64,000 nt of DNA from Kitasatospora sp. A2-31 (GCF_022288725.1 NZ_JAKNTA010000016.1:88353-152352), one strand, 5' to 3'. Counted from the first letter of the stretch, positions 42,951 through 52,014 are shown. Numbers and translations are program-made. Notes: generated by a model not told the origin, from the letters alone.

Positions 42951-43841
42951 GTGAGCGAGCCGCCTCCCGGGCGGATGGCCCGGCTGAAGGAGCGGTCGGC
43001 CGAGCTGGCCGAGTTCCTGCGGGTGCTGCCCGAGCAGGTGCCGATGGTCGGGCGGGCACTCCGTCAGCTGCTGCACGTGAGACTGCTGGACTGCGCCACA
43101 CGGTTGGCCGCCCAGTCGTTCCTCAGCGCGCTGCCCGCGCTGTTCGTGCTGGCCGTGTTCGCCCCGTCCTCGATCCGGGACGGGGTGGTGCACTCGCTCC
43201 GCCACGAACTCGGGCTGCAGGGCCAGGCCGGGGAGTCCGTGCAGCAGCTGCTGCAGACCGGCAAGGACCAGGAGACCGGCTTCGGCGTGGTCGGTGCCCT
43301 GGTCACGCTGCTGTCGGCGACGGCGCTGAGCCGGGCGGTGCAGCGGGTCTGCGAACGGTGCTGGGAGCTGCCGAAGTCCGGGACCCGGCTGGCCGCCTGG
43401 CGGTGGCTGGTCCTGCTGCTGGTCTGGCTGGTCGTCCTGGTCTTCCAGGCCCCGCTGCGGGACGGCTTCGGTCTGGGCGCCTGGTTGGGGATCCCGCTGA
43501 CCTTCGTCGCGGCGTGCCTGCTCTGGTGGTGGACCCAGCACCTGTTGCTGGCCGGCCGGGTCCGCTGGCTGCCGCTGCTGCCGGGCGCGCTGCTCTGCGG
43601 AGCGGCGGTGATCGGCCTCGGCCTCGCGGCCCGGATCTACCTGCCGCGGGCGATGACGCGCAGCGTGCAGCAGTTCGGCTCGTACGGGGTCGTCTTCACC
43701 AGCCTCTCCTGGCTGATCGTGCTGTTCGCCGGGTTGACGCTGGCGATCGCGATGGGGCGGGTGATCGCCGAGGAGCCGCAGATCGCGCACTGGCTGGGCG
43801 GTCGGACCGAGCCCGGTGTCTGGGGCGGCCCCCGCTTCTAG
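42951..43841 (+). CDS. YihY/BrkB-family membrane protein
   Basis: 296 residues with about six membrane helices and the YihY layout: a cytoplasmic N-terminus, a first helix with ALPALFVLAVFAP, then SATALSRAVQRVCERCWEL in the central loop, and SYGVVFTSLSWLIVLFAGLTLAIAMG near the end. The family was once called ribonuclease BN in error; its function is not established. AGGAGG at 42939-42944 is 6 nt from GTG 42951 and abuts ATG 42945, so the GTG is preferred. Confidence 0.82.
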   Translation: MSEPPPGRMARLKERSAELAEFLRVLPEQVPMVGRALRQLLHVRLLDCATRLAAQSFLSALPALFVLAVFAPSSIRDGVVHSLRHELGLQGQAGESVQQLLQTGKDQETGFGVVGALVTLLSATALSRAVQRVCERCWELPKSGTRLAAWRWLVLLLVWLVVLVFQAPLRDGFGLGAWLGIPLTFVAACLLWWWTQHLLLAGRVRWLPLLPGALLCGAAVIGLGLAARIYLPRAMTRSVQQFGSYGVVFTSLSWLIVLFAGLTLAIAMGRVIAEEPQIAHWLGGRTEPGVWGGPRF

Positions 43842-43914
43842 GGCGGCGTGTCCGGCGCCTCGGGGCCGCCCGGTGGTCCCGCGCCACGACGGCGCGGCGG
43901 CCCCGTACAACGAC

Positions 43915-43949
43915 GGAGTGGGAAGTCGGACCGGCCGACTTCCCACTCC
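43915..43949. terminator. Bidirectional terminator between convergent genes
   Basis: A perfect 15-bp stem (arms 43915-43929 and 43935-43949) with a 5-nt loop. A weaker GGGGCCGCC hairpin sits just before it (43862-43904). Confidence 0.85.
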
Positions 43950-44005
43950 TTCCTACGCCTTCCTCTGTCGTCGGCACGGGCGAACGCCCGGCGGGCGCGC
44001 GCCGC

Positions 44006-46354
44006 TCAGAGCAGTCGGGTCAGCCGGGACAGGATGGACGGCGGTGCCAGGTCGGACTGCAGGACGACCGGGACCTCCACCTTGCCGTCGCCCGTGCCCA
44101 CCCGCAGCACACCCACCTGGGTACCGGCCTTGGCCGTGTGGCCGAGCTTCGCCGGGTCGAGGCTGACGGTGCCGGAGATGCCGGGGAAGCCGGCCGTGGT
44201 CAGCTCCTTGGCCGCGATCACCGGGACGGTGCCGCCCAGCCCGTCGTCGACCTGCCCGACCACGTCGCCCTGCTTGGCCAGCGTCTGCCCGGTCAGCCCG
44301 TTCTGCGCCGCCTGGATCTGCTTGGCGCTGACGTTCTGGACCACCTTGAGGATGCTCGGCTCGGCGGCGGTCGCCGGCTGGCCCAGGGTGACGCCGAGGA
44401 TCAGCCGCCGCACCCCGCCGATCTCCTTGTAGGCGGCCCACATCAGGCAGCCGCCGGCCGGGGTGCTGGAGCCGGTCTTGACGCCGATGATGCCGTTCTT
44501 CGGCGAGATCAGGGTGTTGGTGTTGGAGATCTTCTGGTTGTTGAAGTTGGTGTCCGGGGTGGAGACGATCTGCCGGAAGACCTCGTCCTGCATCACCTGG
44601 CCGGCCAGCTTCAGCTGGTCCTTGGCGGTGCTCTTGGTGTCCGGGCTGAAGCCGGCCGGGTCGGTGTAGGTGGTGTTGGTCATCCCGAACCTGGCGGCGG
44701 CGTCGTTCATCTTCTTGACGAACGCGTCCTCCGAACCGGAGTCCCAGCGGGCCAGCAGCCGGGCCACGTTGTTGGCCGAGGGCAGCATCAGCAGTTCCAG
44801 CGCCTGGTACTGGCTGATCTGCTGCCCCTCGACCAGGGTCACCCGGGACTCGTCGACGTTGCCGGACTCCTGGGCGGCCTGCTTGTCGACGGTGATCTTC
44901 GGGCCGCTCTCACCCTTCTTGAGCGGGTGCGCCTGGAGGATCAGGTAGGCGTTCATCACCTTGGTGACGCTGGCGATCGAGGCCGGCGCCTCCGTGCCGG
45001 AGCTGCCGAGGCTGCCGACGCCGACCACCTCGGCGGCCGACTGGCCCTTGGCCGGCCAGGCCAGGTCGAGCGGGTCGCCACCGAAGCTGAAGCTGCCCGG
45101 CGCGGTGAGCTTGACCCTGGCGTCCGGCAGCGGCCGGAGCAGCTGGGCGACGACCACCGCGCCGAGCACCACACCGAGGAAGACGGTCCAGATGGTGATC
45201 CGCTTCAGCGCGCGGCGCAGCGGCGAGACCGGGCGGGAGTTGAGCGCGGCCAGCACCTCCATCGCCTCGGCCGTGGTCTCCGGAACCGGCAGCGGCTCGG
45301 GAGCGGGCAGCGGCTCCGGCTTCGGCAGCGGCGGGACCGGCGGCACGGGCTGCGGATCGGGCGTGGGCAGCGGCGAGGGTGCCGGGCGGGGGCCGGGCTT
45401 CGGGTCCGGCTTCGGCAACGGCTCCGGTCCGGGCGTCGGCTCCGGTTCGGGGACGGGCTTCGGCTCCGGGTGCGGCTCCGGCACGGGCTCGGGGACGGGG
45501 CCCGGTTCGGGCAGCGGGCGCGGGGCCGGCGGCTCGGGAACGGTGCCCGAGCCGGGGGCCCGGAAGGCCCTGGGCTTCTCCAGCTTCTCGGCCTGCTCCG
45601 ACCGCGCCGGGGCATGGGCGGCCTCGGCGCCCCGCTCCTCCTCCTTCTCCCGCTCGGACGCCGGCTCGGAGTTCCGCTCGGACGCCGGCTCGGAGTCGGC
45701 GTCGGGCGCGGCTTCAGGCTCGGGCTCCGACTCCGTGTCAGGAGCCCCCTCGGACGCCGGCCCCGGCCCCGGCGCCGGCTCCGGCCCGGGCCGTTCGGGC
45801 CGGTCCACGACGGACGTCCGGAGGGCAAGACGCGGATCGGCGCCGGAGGGGCGGCCGGCGGGCGCGGCAGCCGCCGCCCCCTTCGCCGACGGGGCGTCAT
45901 CGGCGCCGCCCGCACCGCCGTCAGCTGCCGCTTCTCCGGAACGGGGCGCGGGCTCGGTGACCTCGGGGGGCAGGCGCAGGGCGGTGGTCGCGTTGTCGAC
46001 GGGGAGCCGCAGCATGGTGGTCCGGGTGTCCACATCCCGGACGCGGAGCTGCACGGTGGAGCCCGCCCGGGCCGTTCCCGACGGAGCGTCCGACGAGCCC
46101 TCCGACGACCCGGCCGCCTCGTCGGCGGACGACGACCCGGCGGGCGACGACGCCCCGGCGGGCGCGCCGTCCGTGTCCGCCCCCGCAGCCGACCCCGAGT
46201 CCGCGACCGCCTCGGCCGCGGCACCGGCACCGTCCGACACGTCCGCGGCGTCCGCACCGCCCGTGCCGTCCTCCCGGACGCCTGCCGGGCGTTCCCGGTC
46301 CCGTTCCCGCGCCCGCTCGCCGTCCCGCAGCACCCTGTCGGGGGACTCGCCCAC
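44006..46354 (-). CDS. D-alanyl-D-alanine carboxypeptidase with very long disordered cytoplasmic N-terminus
   Basis: 782 residues from GTG 46354 with GAGGAGG 9 nt upstream. Residues 1 to ~375 are low complexity: charged, then Ala/Ser-rich, then acidic (including a duplicated SEPASER stretch), then a long Pro-Glu repeat. One membrane helix (ITIWTVFLGVVLGAVVVAQLL) follows, then the peptidase S11 domain with SVTK (ASIASVTKVMN), SAN (LPSANNVARLL) and KTG (IGVKTGSS). It trims the terminal D-Ala from peptidoglycan stem peptides outside the cell. The Pro-Glu tail is far longer than in most homologues and could be a scaffold or rigid cytoplasmic spacer. Confidence 0.9.
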   Translation of the reverse strand: MGESPDRVLRDGERARERDRERPAGVREDGTGGADAADVSDGAGAAAEAVADSGSAAGADTDGAPAGASSPAGSSSADEAAGSSEGSSDAPSGTARAGSTVQLRVRDVDTRTTMLRLPVDNATTALRLPPEVTEPAPRSGEAAADGGAGGADDAPSAKGAAAAAPAGRPSGADPRLALRTSVVDRPERPGPEPAPGPGPASEGAPDTESEPEPEAAPDADSEPASERNSEPASEREKEEERGAEAAHAPARSEQAEKLEKPRAFRAPGSGTVPEPPAPRPLPEPGPVPEPVPEPHPEPKPVPEPEPTPGPEPLPKPDPKPGPRPAPSPLPTPDPQPVPPVPPLPKPEPLPAPEPLPVPETTAEAMEVLAALNSRPVSPLRRALKRITIWTVFLGVVLGAVVVAQLLRPLPDARVKLTAPGSFSFGGDPLDLAWPAKGQSAAEVVGVGSLGSSGTEAPASIASVTKVMNAYLILQAHPLKKGESGPKITVDKQAAQESGNVDESRVTLVEGQQISQYQALELLMLPSANNVARLLARWDSGSEDAFVKKMNDAAARFGMTNTTYTDPAGFSPDTKSTAKDQLKLAGQVMQDEVFRQIVSTPDTNFNNQKISNTNTLISPKNGIIGVKTGSSTPAGGCLMWAAYKEIGGVRRLILGVTLGQPATAAEPSILKVVQNVSAKQIQAAQNGLTGQTLAKQGDVVGQVDDGLGGTVPVIAAKELTTAGFPGISGTVSLDPAKLGHTAKAGTQVGVLRVGTGDGKVEVPVVLQSDLAPPSILSRLTRLL

Positions 46355-46651
46355 GTAACCCAGCCTCCTCAACGCCCGGCGGGGCACCGGCCGACCCGAT
46401 TTCGGGAAGCCGACGCCCCGCCCCGTGTACCTGTACAGTCTCCGCCACCGGCGGCCTTGCGGCCGCCCACACCCCGCCCGACCGGCACCGATTGCCGCCG
46501 CACGGCCGCACCTCGGCCCGTTCACCGCTCAGACGCCGCCCCCGAGACCACCGGTTCCGCGCCCCGGTGGCAAGGTCACGATTCGGAGGCGTACTCGACA
46601 AGCCCGTGTGAGAGGCGTCACGCTGTTTCCCATCCACGCGGGGAGGCTTGG

Positions 46652-47401
46652 ATGGGCAAGAGCCGCAGAACTGTTCCCGAGGAACTCTTGCTGCTCGCCC
46701 TGGACCCGACCACGGGTACCACGGCGCAGCCGCAGACCCTCGACCTCGGACTCGCCGGGGCACAGCTCGTCGAGCTGTCCCTGGCCGGACGGATCGTCCC
46801 GGAGGGCGACCGGATCGCCGTGGTGCTGCCACGGCCGACCGGCGACCCGACCCTGGACCACGCACTGGAGCTGCTGCGCCGACGCGGCAGTCCGGTCCGC
46901 GCCGCGCACTGGATCGGCGGGCCCCGACTGGGGTTGCGGCAGACCTACCTGGCGCACCTGGAGAGGTGCGGCATGGTCACCGCCGTACCGGGCCAGATGT
47001 GCGGGGTGCTGCCGACGACGCGTTACCAGGCGTCGGACGACTGCACCAACGCCGCGATCAAGCAGCGGCTGGACACCGCGATCCGCACCGGCGTGCCGCC
47101 GGACCCGCGGACGGCCGCACTCGCCGCCCTGGCCCACTCGGTGGGTCTGGGCAAGCACCTGTACCCCGGTAACGAGGGACGGTCCTCACGGTCGCGGCTG
47201 CGCGACCTGATCCGTTACGACCCGCTGGGCGGGATGGTCGCGCACGCCGTGATGGACGTGCAGAACGGCCTGCCGTCGCAGCAGAACCGTTCCTCCCAGG
47301 CCGCCGGCGCCCCGGCGGGCTCGGGTCGACCGGTCCAGCGCGGGGCCGGTCGCAGCGCCGCCGGCGGCCGGGTCGGGGCGCCGCGGGTGGGCGTCCGCTG
47401 A
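46652..47401 (+). CDS. GPP34 (GOLPH3-like) family protein
   Basis: 249 residues, ATG with GGGAGG 5 nt upstream. Residues ~8-215 form the all-helical GPP34 domain: TVPEELLLLALDPTTG, LDLGLAGAQLVELSLAGRI, then the basic hairpin region and ALAALAHSVGLGKHLYP. Yeast and human relatives bind PI4P at the Golgi; bacterial copies are common in Streptomyces with unknown function, presumably at membranes. The last ~40 residues are Gln/Gly/Arg-rich. It is divergent from the carboxypeptidase, about 300 bp apart. Confidence 0.88.
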   Translation: MGKSRRTVPEELLLLALDPTTGTTAQPQTLDLGLAGAQLVELSLAGRIVPEGDRIAVVLPRPTGDPTLDHALELLRRRGSPVRAAHWIGGPRLGLRQTYLAHLERCGMVTAVPGQMCGVLPTTRYQASDDCTNAAIKQRLDTAIRTGVPPDPRTAALAALAHSVGLGKHLYPGNEGRSSRSRLRDLIRYDPLGGMVAHAVMDVQNGLPSQQNRSSQAAGAPAGSGRPVQRGAGRSAAGGRVGAPRVGVR

Positions 47402-47432
47402 GGCGGCCGGCCTCAGCACCGAACGCACCGCC

Positions 47433-47484
47433 GAGCACCAGAGCACCAGAGCACCAGAGCACGGCAGCACGGCAGCACGGCAGC
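47433..47484. repeat. Two adjacent 8-bp tandem repeats
   Basis: Three copies of GAGCACCA (47433-47456), a short GAGC, then three copies of ACGGCAGC (47461-47484), all perfect, 30 bp after the GPP34 stop codon. Confidence 0.8.
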
Positions 47485-47650
47485 ATCGCAGCACCAAGCC
47501 GAAACACCCGGCAGCAAGCACCGCGCACCACCAGGCACCGCACCGCCGGCAACCGCACTGCGACGAGCCGCACCGAGGACACACCCGCCGCGGCGCACCG
47601 GCAGGACGGCGGCGCGGCGCCCGGCACCGACGGCACGCGCATCACCTGCA

Positions 47651-47692
47651 CGGCACCGGCACCGGCACCGGCACCGGCACCGGCACCGGCAC
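47651..47692. repeat. Seven perfect copies of the hexamer CGGCAC
   Basis: A 42-bp hexanucleotide microsatellite in non-coding DNA, prone to slippage. Confidence 0.9.
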
Positions 47693-47791
47693 CGCAAGGG
47701 CGTACACCACCGCCGCACCGCACCCGCGGGCGGGAGGGGGCGCGCGCCGGCGCCGTCGGCGCCGTCGTCCGGCGGTGAGCAACCAGGAGCA

Positions 47792-47840
47792 CGGAGGGGC
47801 GGTCGCCCGCGACGGAAGCCGCCGGGCGACCGCCCCTCCG
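47792..47840. terminator. Large perfect hairpin, probable terminator
   Basis: An 18-bp inverted repeat (arms 47792-47809 and 47823-47840) with a 13-nt loop. It lies 390 bp from the GPP34 stop, far for a terminator, so another structural role is possible. Confidence 0.6.
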
Positions 47841-48189
47841 CCGTCCCCGAGGACGGCCGGACCGCTCGCGGGGCCCGGCCGGGCCCCGTCCCGGGAACAC
47901 CCCGCAGCCGCCCCCGGACCCACCGGTGGCACCCGCCGTCCGCACGTGCCATCAGCACATCCGCGCCCGCCGGACGCGTCCCGCACCACCGTCACCGCAC
48001 CGCCGCCGTACCACCAGAGAACCGCCGCAGCACCACCGGATCGGGCCGCCACCCGCATTACCACTCGGTAGCATCCGCTGTCTCGCCGAAGCGCTTTTCC
48101 GATGATCTGTTCTACCGCGCTCCTGCGATTCCCCGGCGCCGACCTGATCCGAGGTGTCATGCTGCTCAGAGCCAGGGGGGTTGGTCCCA

Positions 48190-49116
48190 ATGTCCACAGT
48201 GTTCCGAGGGCTGCCGTTCCAACGATCACCAGAGGTCCGGCCGGAGGTCGACGTGTCCGCGAACATCAATCCCACCGTGCGCCGCAGGCGTCTGGGCTCC
48301 GAGCTCCGCAAGCTCCGCGAGGGCCTCTCGATGACGGCCGAAGAGGTGGCCGGCCGGCTGATGGTCTCCCAGTCGAAGATCAGCCGCCTGGAGAACGGCC
48401 GCCGCAGCATCAGCCAGCGCGACGTGCGCGACCTCTGCGACGTCTACAACGTCACCGACGAGGCGATGCGGGCCAGCCTGATGGAGATGGCCCGGGAGTC
48501 CCGGCAGCGCGGCTGGTGGCACGACTTCAACGACATGCCGACCCCGTACAGCGTCTACATCGGCCTGGAGGCCGAGGCCTCCTCGATCCGCGCCTACGAG
48601 TCCTCGTTCGTCCCCGGACTGCTGCAGACCGAGCAGTACGCCCAGGCCGTGGTGGAGGGCACCCAGCCGGACACCGACGCGCTCGCCGTCCAACGCCGGG
48701 TGCAGGTCCGGATGAAGCGCCAGGACCGCATCAACGGCGAGAACCAGCTCGGCAGCCTGTGGACCGTCATAGACGAGTCGGTGCTGCGCCGGGAGGTCGG
48801 CGGGCGGCCCGTGATGGCCGATCAGCTGAAGCACATGCTGGAACTGAGCCAGCGTCCCAACATCACCATCCAGGTGATCCCGTTCTCCCACGGTGCCCAC
48901 CCCGGGATGACCGGGACATTCTCCCTGCTGGAGTTCCCCGAGTCAGCCGATTCCACAGTTGTCTACTTCGAAGGGGTGACGAGCGATCTCTACCTGGAGA
49001 AGGAGGCCGACGTGCGCCGCTATACCTCTCTCTACGACCACCTGCGGGCCGCCGCGCTCGGGGTGGCCGAGAGCCGGTCACTGATAGCCAAGATTGCGGA
49101 GGACTACCACGCATGA
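48190..49116 (+). CDS. XRE-family regulator with DUF5753 (WhiJ/Scr1 type)
   Basis: 308 residues from ATG 48190 (AGGGGGG 9 nt upstream). A shorter start at GTG 48253, with GGAGG 5 nt before it, is equally plausible. The helix-turn-helix is at LGSELRKLREGLSMTAEEVAGRLMVSQSKISRLENGRRS. The C-terminal DUF5753 has FVPGLLQTEQYAQAV, the ligand-like domain of this Streptomyces regulator family. The next gene, a DUF397 protein, overlaps by 4 nt (ATGA). Such pairs exist in dozens of copies per genome and modulate development and antibiotic onset. Confidence 0.9.
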   Translation: MSTVFRGLPFQRSPEVRPEVDVSANINPTVRRRRLGSELRKLREGLSMTAEEVAGRLMVSQSKISRLENGRRSISQRDVRDLCDVYNVTDEAMRASLMEMARESRQRGWWHDFNDMPTPYSVYIGLEAEASSIRAYESSFVPGLLQTEQYAQAVVEGTQPDTDALAVQRRVQVRMKRQDRINGENQLGSLWTVIDESVLRREVGGRPVMADQLKHMLELSQRPNITIQVIPFSHGAHPGMTGTFSLLEFPESADSTVVYFEGVTSDLYLEKEADVRRYTSLYDHLRAAALGVAESRSLIAKIAEDYHA

Positions 49117-49322
49117 GCACCACCTTCGAGAGCGGGACGGTCTGGCGGAAGAGCAGCCACAGCGGCGGCAACGGCGCGTGTGTGGAGATCGCCACACCGG
49201 TCGAGGGCGCGGTGGCGGTCCGGGACTCGAAGGACCCGCAGGGCCCGCAGCTGCACTTCTCGGCCGAGGCGTGGCAGGCGTTCGCGGGGGCCGCCGGAGC
49301 AGGGGCGTTCGGCACGTTCTGA
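49113..49322 (+). CDS. DUF397 small partner protein
   Basis: 69 residues, a typical DUF397 protein: VWRKSSHSGGNGACVEIA, then VAVRDSKDPQGPQLHFSAEAWQAFAG. Its ATG overlaps the regulator's stop. DUF397 proteins are thought to bind and counter their paired DUF5753 regulator, in a toxin-antitoxin-like or switch-like arrangement. Confidence 0.92.
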   Translation: MSTTFESGTVWRKSSHSGGNGACVEIATPVEGAVAVRDSKDPQGPQLHFSAEAWQAFAGAAGAGAFGTF

Positions 49323-49345
49323 TCCGCATTCTCCGTTCTCGGAGC

Positions 49346-49402
49346 AGGTGCCCGTAGCGGCGCCCGTCGCCCCTCCCGGCGGCCGGCACCCTACGGGCAC
49401 CT
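49346..49402. terminator. Hairpin after the DUF397 gene
   Basis: 12-bp perfect arms (AGGTGCCCGTAG at 49346-49357 and its complement at 49391-49402) enclose a GC-rich loop that can fold further. It lies between convergent genes. Confidence 0.6.
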
Positions 49403-49463
49403 CCGTGTTCGGAGCCCGCCCACGCGGAGGCGGGCCCCGCTCGCCCGCGGCAGGCGGTCCGGC

Positions 49464-50579
49464 TCAGCCCAGCACCGGGTAGCGGGCGGCCCAGTCCGCG
49501 CCCGCAGCGGCCTCGGGACCGTGCAGCTCCGGACCGTGCATCAGTTCCAGCACGAAGTCGTCCGCCAGTTCCAGCAGCGCCGCGCGCCCCTCCAGACCGG
49601 CCACCAGGCCGGGCGGCAGCGCGGTGTCCCCGTGCAGGACGCCGAGCAGGTTTCCGCAGATCGCGCCGGTGGAGTCGCTGTCCCCCGAGTGGTTCACCGC
49701 CAGCAGCAGGCCCGAGCGGACGTCGTGGGCGACCAGCGCGCAGTACACCCCGATGGCCAGCGCCTCCTCGGCGACCCAGCCCTCCCCCAGGGCCTCGACC
49801 CGCTCGGCGGACGGCTCTCCCGCCCGGACCGCGTCCAGTGCCGCCCGTAGCGCGGTCGTGGTCTCCTCGTGCGCCGGCCGCTCGGAGAGCAGGGCCAGCG
49901 CCAGGTGGACCCCCTCCTCCAGGGTGCCGCCGCGGGCCGCGGTCTGGACGATCACCGCGAGCGCGCCCGCCGAGAGGTAACCGGTGGGGTGGCCGTGCGT
50001 CAGCACCGAGCACTCCACGGCCAGCTGGAAGACCAGGCCCGGGTCCCAGGTGGTGAGCAGCCCGAACGGGGCCGCCCGCATCACCGTTCCGCACCCCTTG
50101 GAGTGCGGGTTCTTGGGCGCCTCCAGCGTGCCGAGGCGCTCGGCGTCCGGCCCGGAGAGCCCGGAGAGGCAGGCCTGGCCGGGCGCCCGCCGGGCGTACA
50201 GCCACTCCTCGCGGCCGAGCCAGCCGAGGTCGGCCCGGCGCTCGTCCGGGCCCCAGTCTCGCTGGGTGGCGGCCCAGCGCAGGTAGGCGAGGTGGAGGTC
50301 GGTCGGCGGGTGCCAGCTGCCGGTGTCCCGGCGGACGTGGGCCCGGATCAGCCCGTCCAGGGTGAACAGCACCATCTGGGTGTCGTCGGTGACCGCACCG
50401 AGCCGCCCGTACGCGGGGACGTAGCCGGTGACGCCCTGCGGGCCGTGCGCCGCGCGGATCCTCTCCAGCGACTCGAACTCGATGCCGGCGCCGAGCGCGT
50501 CGCCGATCGCGCCACCCAGCAGACAGCCCCGCACCCGGCTGCGGAAGTCCTGCTGCTGTGCGCGGGACCAGAGTGGCAT
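49464..50579 (-). CDS. ADP-ribosylglycohydrolase family protein
   Basis: 371 residues of the DraG/ARH fold, which removes ADP-ribose from modified proteins using two Mg2+. Metal-binding motifs: GCLLGGAIGDALGAGIEFES at the N-terminus, GAVTDDTQMVLFTLDGLI (the DDT triad), and the C-terminal LLLAVNHSGDSDSTGAICGNLLG (the DSD cluster). All ligands seem intact. The start is ATG 50579; AAGG is upstream. The specific target is unknown. Confidence 0.92.
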   Translation of the reverse strand: MPLWSRAQQQDFRSRVRGCLLGGAIGDALGAGIEFESLERIRAAHGPQGVTGYVPAYGRLGAVTDDTQMVLFTLDGLIRAHVRRDTGSWHPPTDLHLAYLRWAATQRDWGPDERRADLGWLGREEWLYARRAPGQACLSGLSGPDAERLGTLEAPKNPHSKGCGTVMRAAPFGLLTTWDPGLVFQLAVECSVLTHGHPTGYLSAGALAVIVQTAARGGTLEEGVHLALALLSERPAHEETTTALRAALDAVRAGEPSAERVEALGEGWVAEEALAIGVYCALVAHDVRSGLLLAVNHSGDSDSTGAICGNLLGVLHGDTALPPGLVAGLEGRAALLELADDFVLELMHGPELHGPEAAAGADWAARYPVLG

Positions 50580-50767
50580 CACGACGGGAGGCCTTTCGTC
50601 CGGGAGGCGGGCCGCGCGACGGGGCCGGTCGCGCGCGCCCCCGACTGTATTCGAATGTCCGTACAAGTCGAGGGGTGGACCTGAACACCAGCACTTCAAC
50701 ACGATGTTGCTGCGACGCCATGCGGCGGCCACGGCCCGCCACCCCGGGCTGCCTACCGTGCCGGGCC

Positions 50768-51883
50768 ATGACCATCTCCCGCACCCGCCTGGCCACCGCG
50801 ATCGCCCTGACCGGCGCGCTGGCCCTCGGCACCCCGGCGCTCGCCGTCGCCACCCCGGCCGACTCCCCCGCCCCGGCCGCCGCCCGGCACGGCGCGCACG
50901 CCATCCCGTTCACCGCCGCCACCGTGACCGAGCAGAGCGACGGCGGCTTCACCCTCGCCTGGGCCGCCGCTCCCGGCACCCGCGGCGTCACCGTCTACGC
51001 CGGCACCGACCCGGAGGACATCCGCCACCGCAAGCCCGTCGCCAAGGGCGCCGGCACCGCGACCGTCACGGTCACCGGCCTGGCCGCCGCCGACCGGTGG
51101 TACTTCGAGCTGGTCCCCGACCGCGGCGAGCCGCTGGTCGTCGCCGACCGCTCGCTGCACCTCGCCTCCGCGCCCAACTTCCGCGACGCGGGCGGCTACC
51201 GCACCGCCGACGGCCAGTGGGTCCGGACGGGCGTCGTCTACCGCTCCGGCGACCTCTCCAAGCTGACCGACCAGGACCTCGCCAAGCTGCGCCGCCTCGG
51301 CATCCGCACCGTCTTCGACCTGCGCACCCCCGCCGAGCAGAAGGCCGCCCCGGACCGCATCCCGGCCGGCGCCACGGCCGTGGACGCCAACGTGCTCGGG
51401 GTCGCCGACACCGGAGCCTTCAACGTCACCAGCCCGCAGGCCGCCGTGCAGGCCATGGTCGACGCCGAGCGGACCATGGTCTCCGCCGGCAGCGCGAGGG
51501 CGGCCTACCACTCGGTGCTGGAATCCCTGGTGGAGCGCGACGACGAGAGCGTCCTCTTCCACTGCACCGCCGGCAAGGACCGCACCGGCTGGGCGTCCGC
51601 CGCGCTGCTCACCGCGCTCGGCGTGCCGCGCGAGACCGTCGAGGCGGACTACCTGGCCAGCAACACCTACCGGGCCGCCGAGAACGCCGCGACCCTGGCC
51701 AAGCTGCCGCCGGCCTACCAGGCCGTCTACAAGCCGCTGCTGGAGGTCCGGCCGGAGTACCTGAACGCGGGCTTCGACGAGGTGCAGCGGAGGTTCGGCT
51801 CCTTCGACGCCTACCTGGAGTCCGGCCTGGGCCTGGACCAGCGGGACCAGCGGGACCTGCGCGGCCAGCTGCTCGTCGGCTGA
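50768..51883 (+). CDS. Secreted tyrosine-protein phosphatase (Y_phosphatase3) with Fn3-like domain
   Basis: 371 residues. A signal peptide (about 1-30, ending AVA-TPA) is followed by a beta-sandwich of the Fn3 type (about 45-130), then a phosphatase domain that opens with SAPNFRDAGGYRTADG and has the CX5R loop HCTAGKDRTGW (C266, R272). This family includes MptpB-like triple-specificity phosphatases that can act on phosphoinositides. TACCGT at 50754-50759 is a -10 box 8 nt before the ATG, and there is no ribosome site, so it is a leaderless candidate. Confidence 0.9.
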   Translation: MTISRTRLATAIALTGALALGTPALAVATPADSPAPAAARHGAHAIPFTAATVTEQSDGGFTLAWAAAPGTRGVTVYAGTDPEDIRHRKPVAKGAGTATVTVTGLAAADRWYFELVPDRGEPLVVADRSLHLASAPNFRDAGGYRTADGQWVRTGVVYRSGDLSKLTDQDLAKLRRLGIRTVFDLRTPAEQKAAPDRIPAGATAVDANVLGVADTGAFNVTSPQAAVQAMVDAERTMVSAGSARAAYHSVLESLVERDDESVLFHCTAGKDRTGWASAALLTALGVPRETVEADYLASNTYRAAENAATLAKLPPAYQAVYKPLLEVRPEYLNAGFDEVQRRFGSFDAYLESGLGLDQRDQRDLRGQLLVG

Positions 51884-51905
51884 ACCGCGGCGACCGGGAC
51901 CGGAC

Positions 51906-51967
51906 CCGCCGGGCCGGGCCTGCGGCCGACCGCCGAACCGGGCCGTGCACCCGGCCCGGCCCGGCGG
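51906..51967. terminator. Inverted repeat between convergent phosphatase and fbiC
   Basis: 15-bp perfect GC arms (51906-51920 and 51953-51967) with a 32-nt loop, ending 47 bp before the fbiC stop codon. Confidence 0.6.
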
Positions 51968-52014
51968 TCCTCACCCCACGGTGGCCCGGCCCCTGCTCCG
52001 CCTCCCGGCCGGCG

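Larger units (their letters stand above)
47402..48189. other. 788-bp gene-free region with several short repeats
   Basis: No frame here has a ribosome site plus coding character. It contains GAGCACCA x3 followed by ACGGCAGC x3 (47433-47484), CGGCAC x7 (47651-47692), and a large perfect hairpin (47792-47840). The 48060-48130 part is less GC-rich and probably carries the promoter of the regulator gene that follows. Confidence 0.6.

Noticed and set aside
42791-47401. 1,536-codon plus-strand frame ending with the GPP34 protein
   Set aside because: Only its last 249 codons are coding; the rest is out of frame with YihY and antisense to the carboxypeptidase.
47433-47692. Possible CRISPR-like array
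   Set aside because: The repeats are 6-8 bp and directly adjacent with no unique spacers; they are microsatellites.
47642-48229. 195-codon minus-strand frame in the repeat region
   Set aside because: No ribosome site, translates the hexamer repeat as Pro-Val runs, and overlaps the promoter of the regulator gene.
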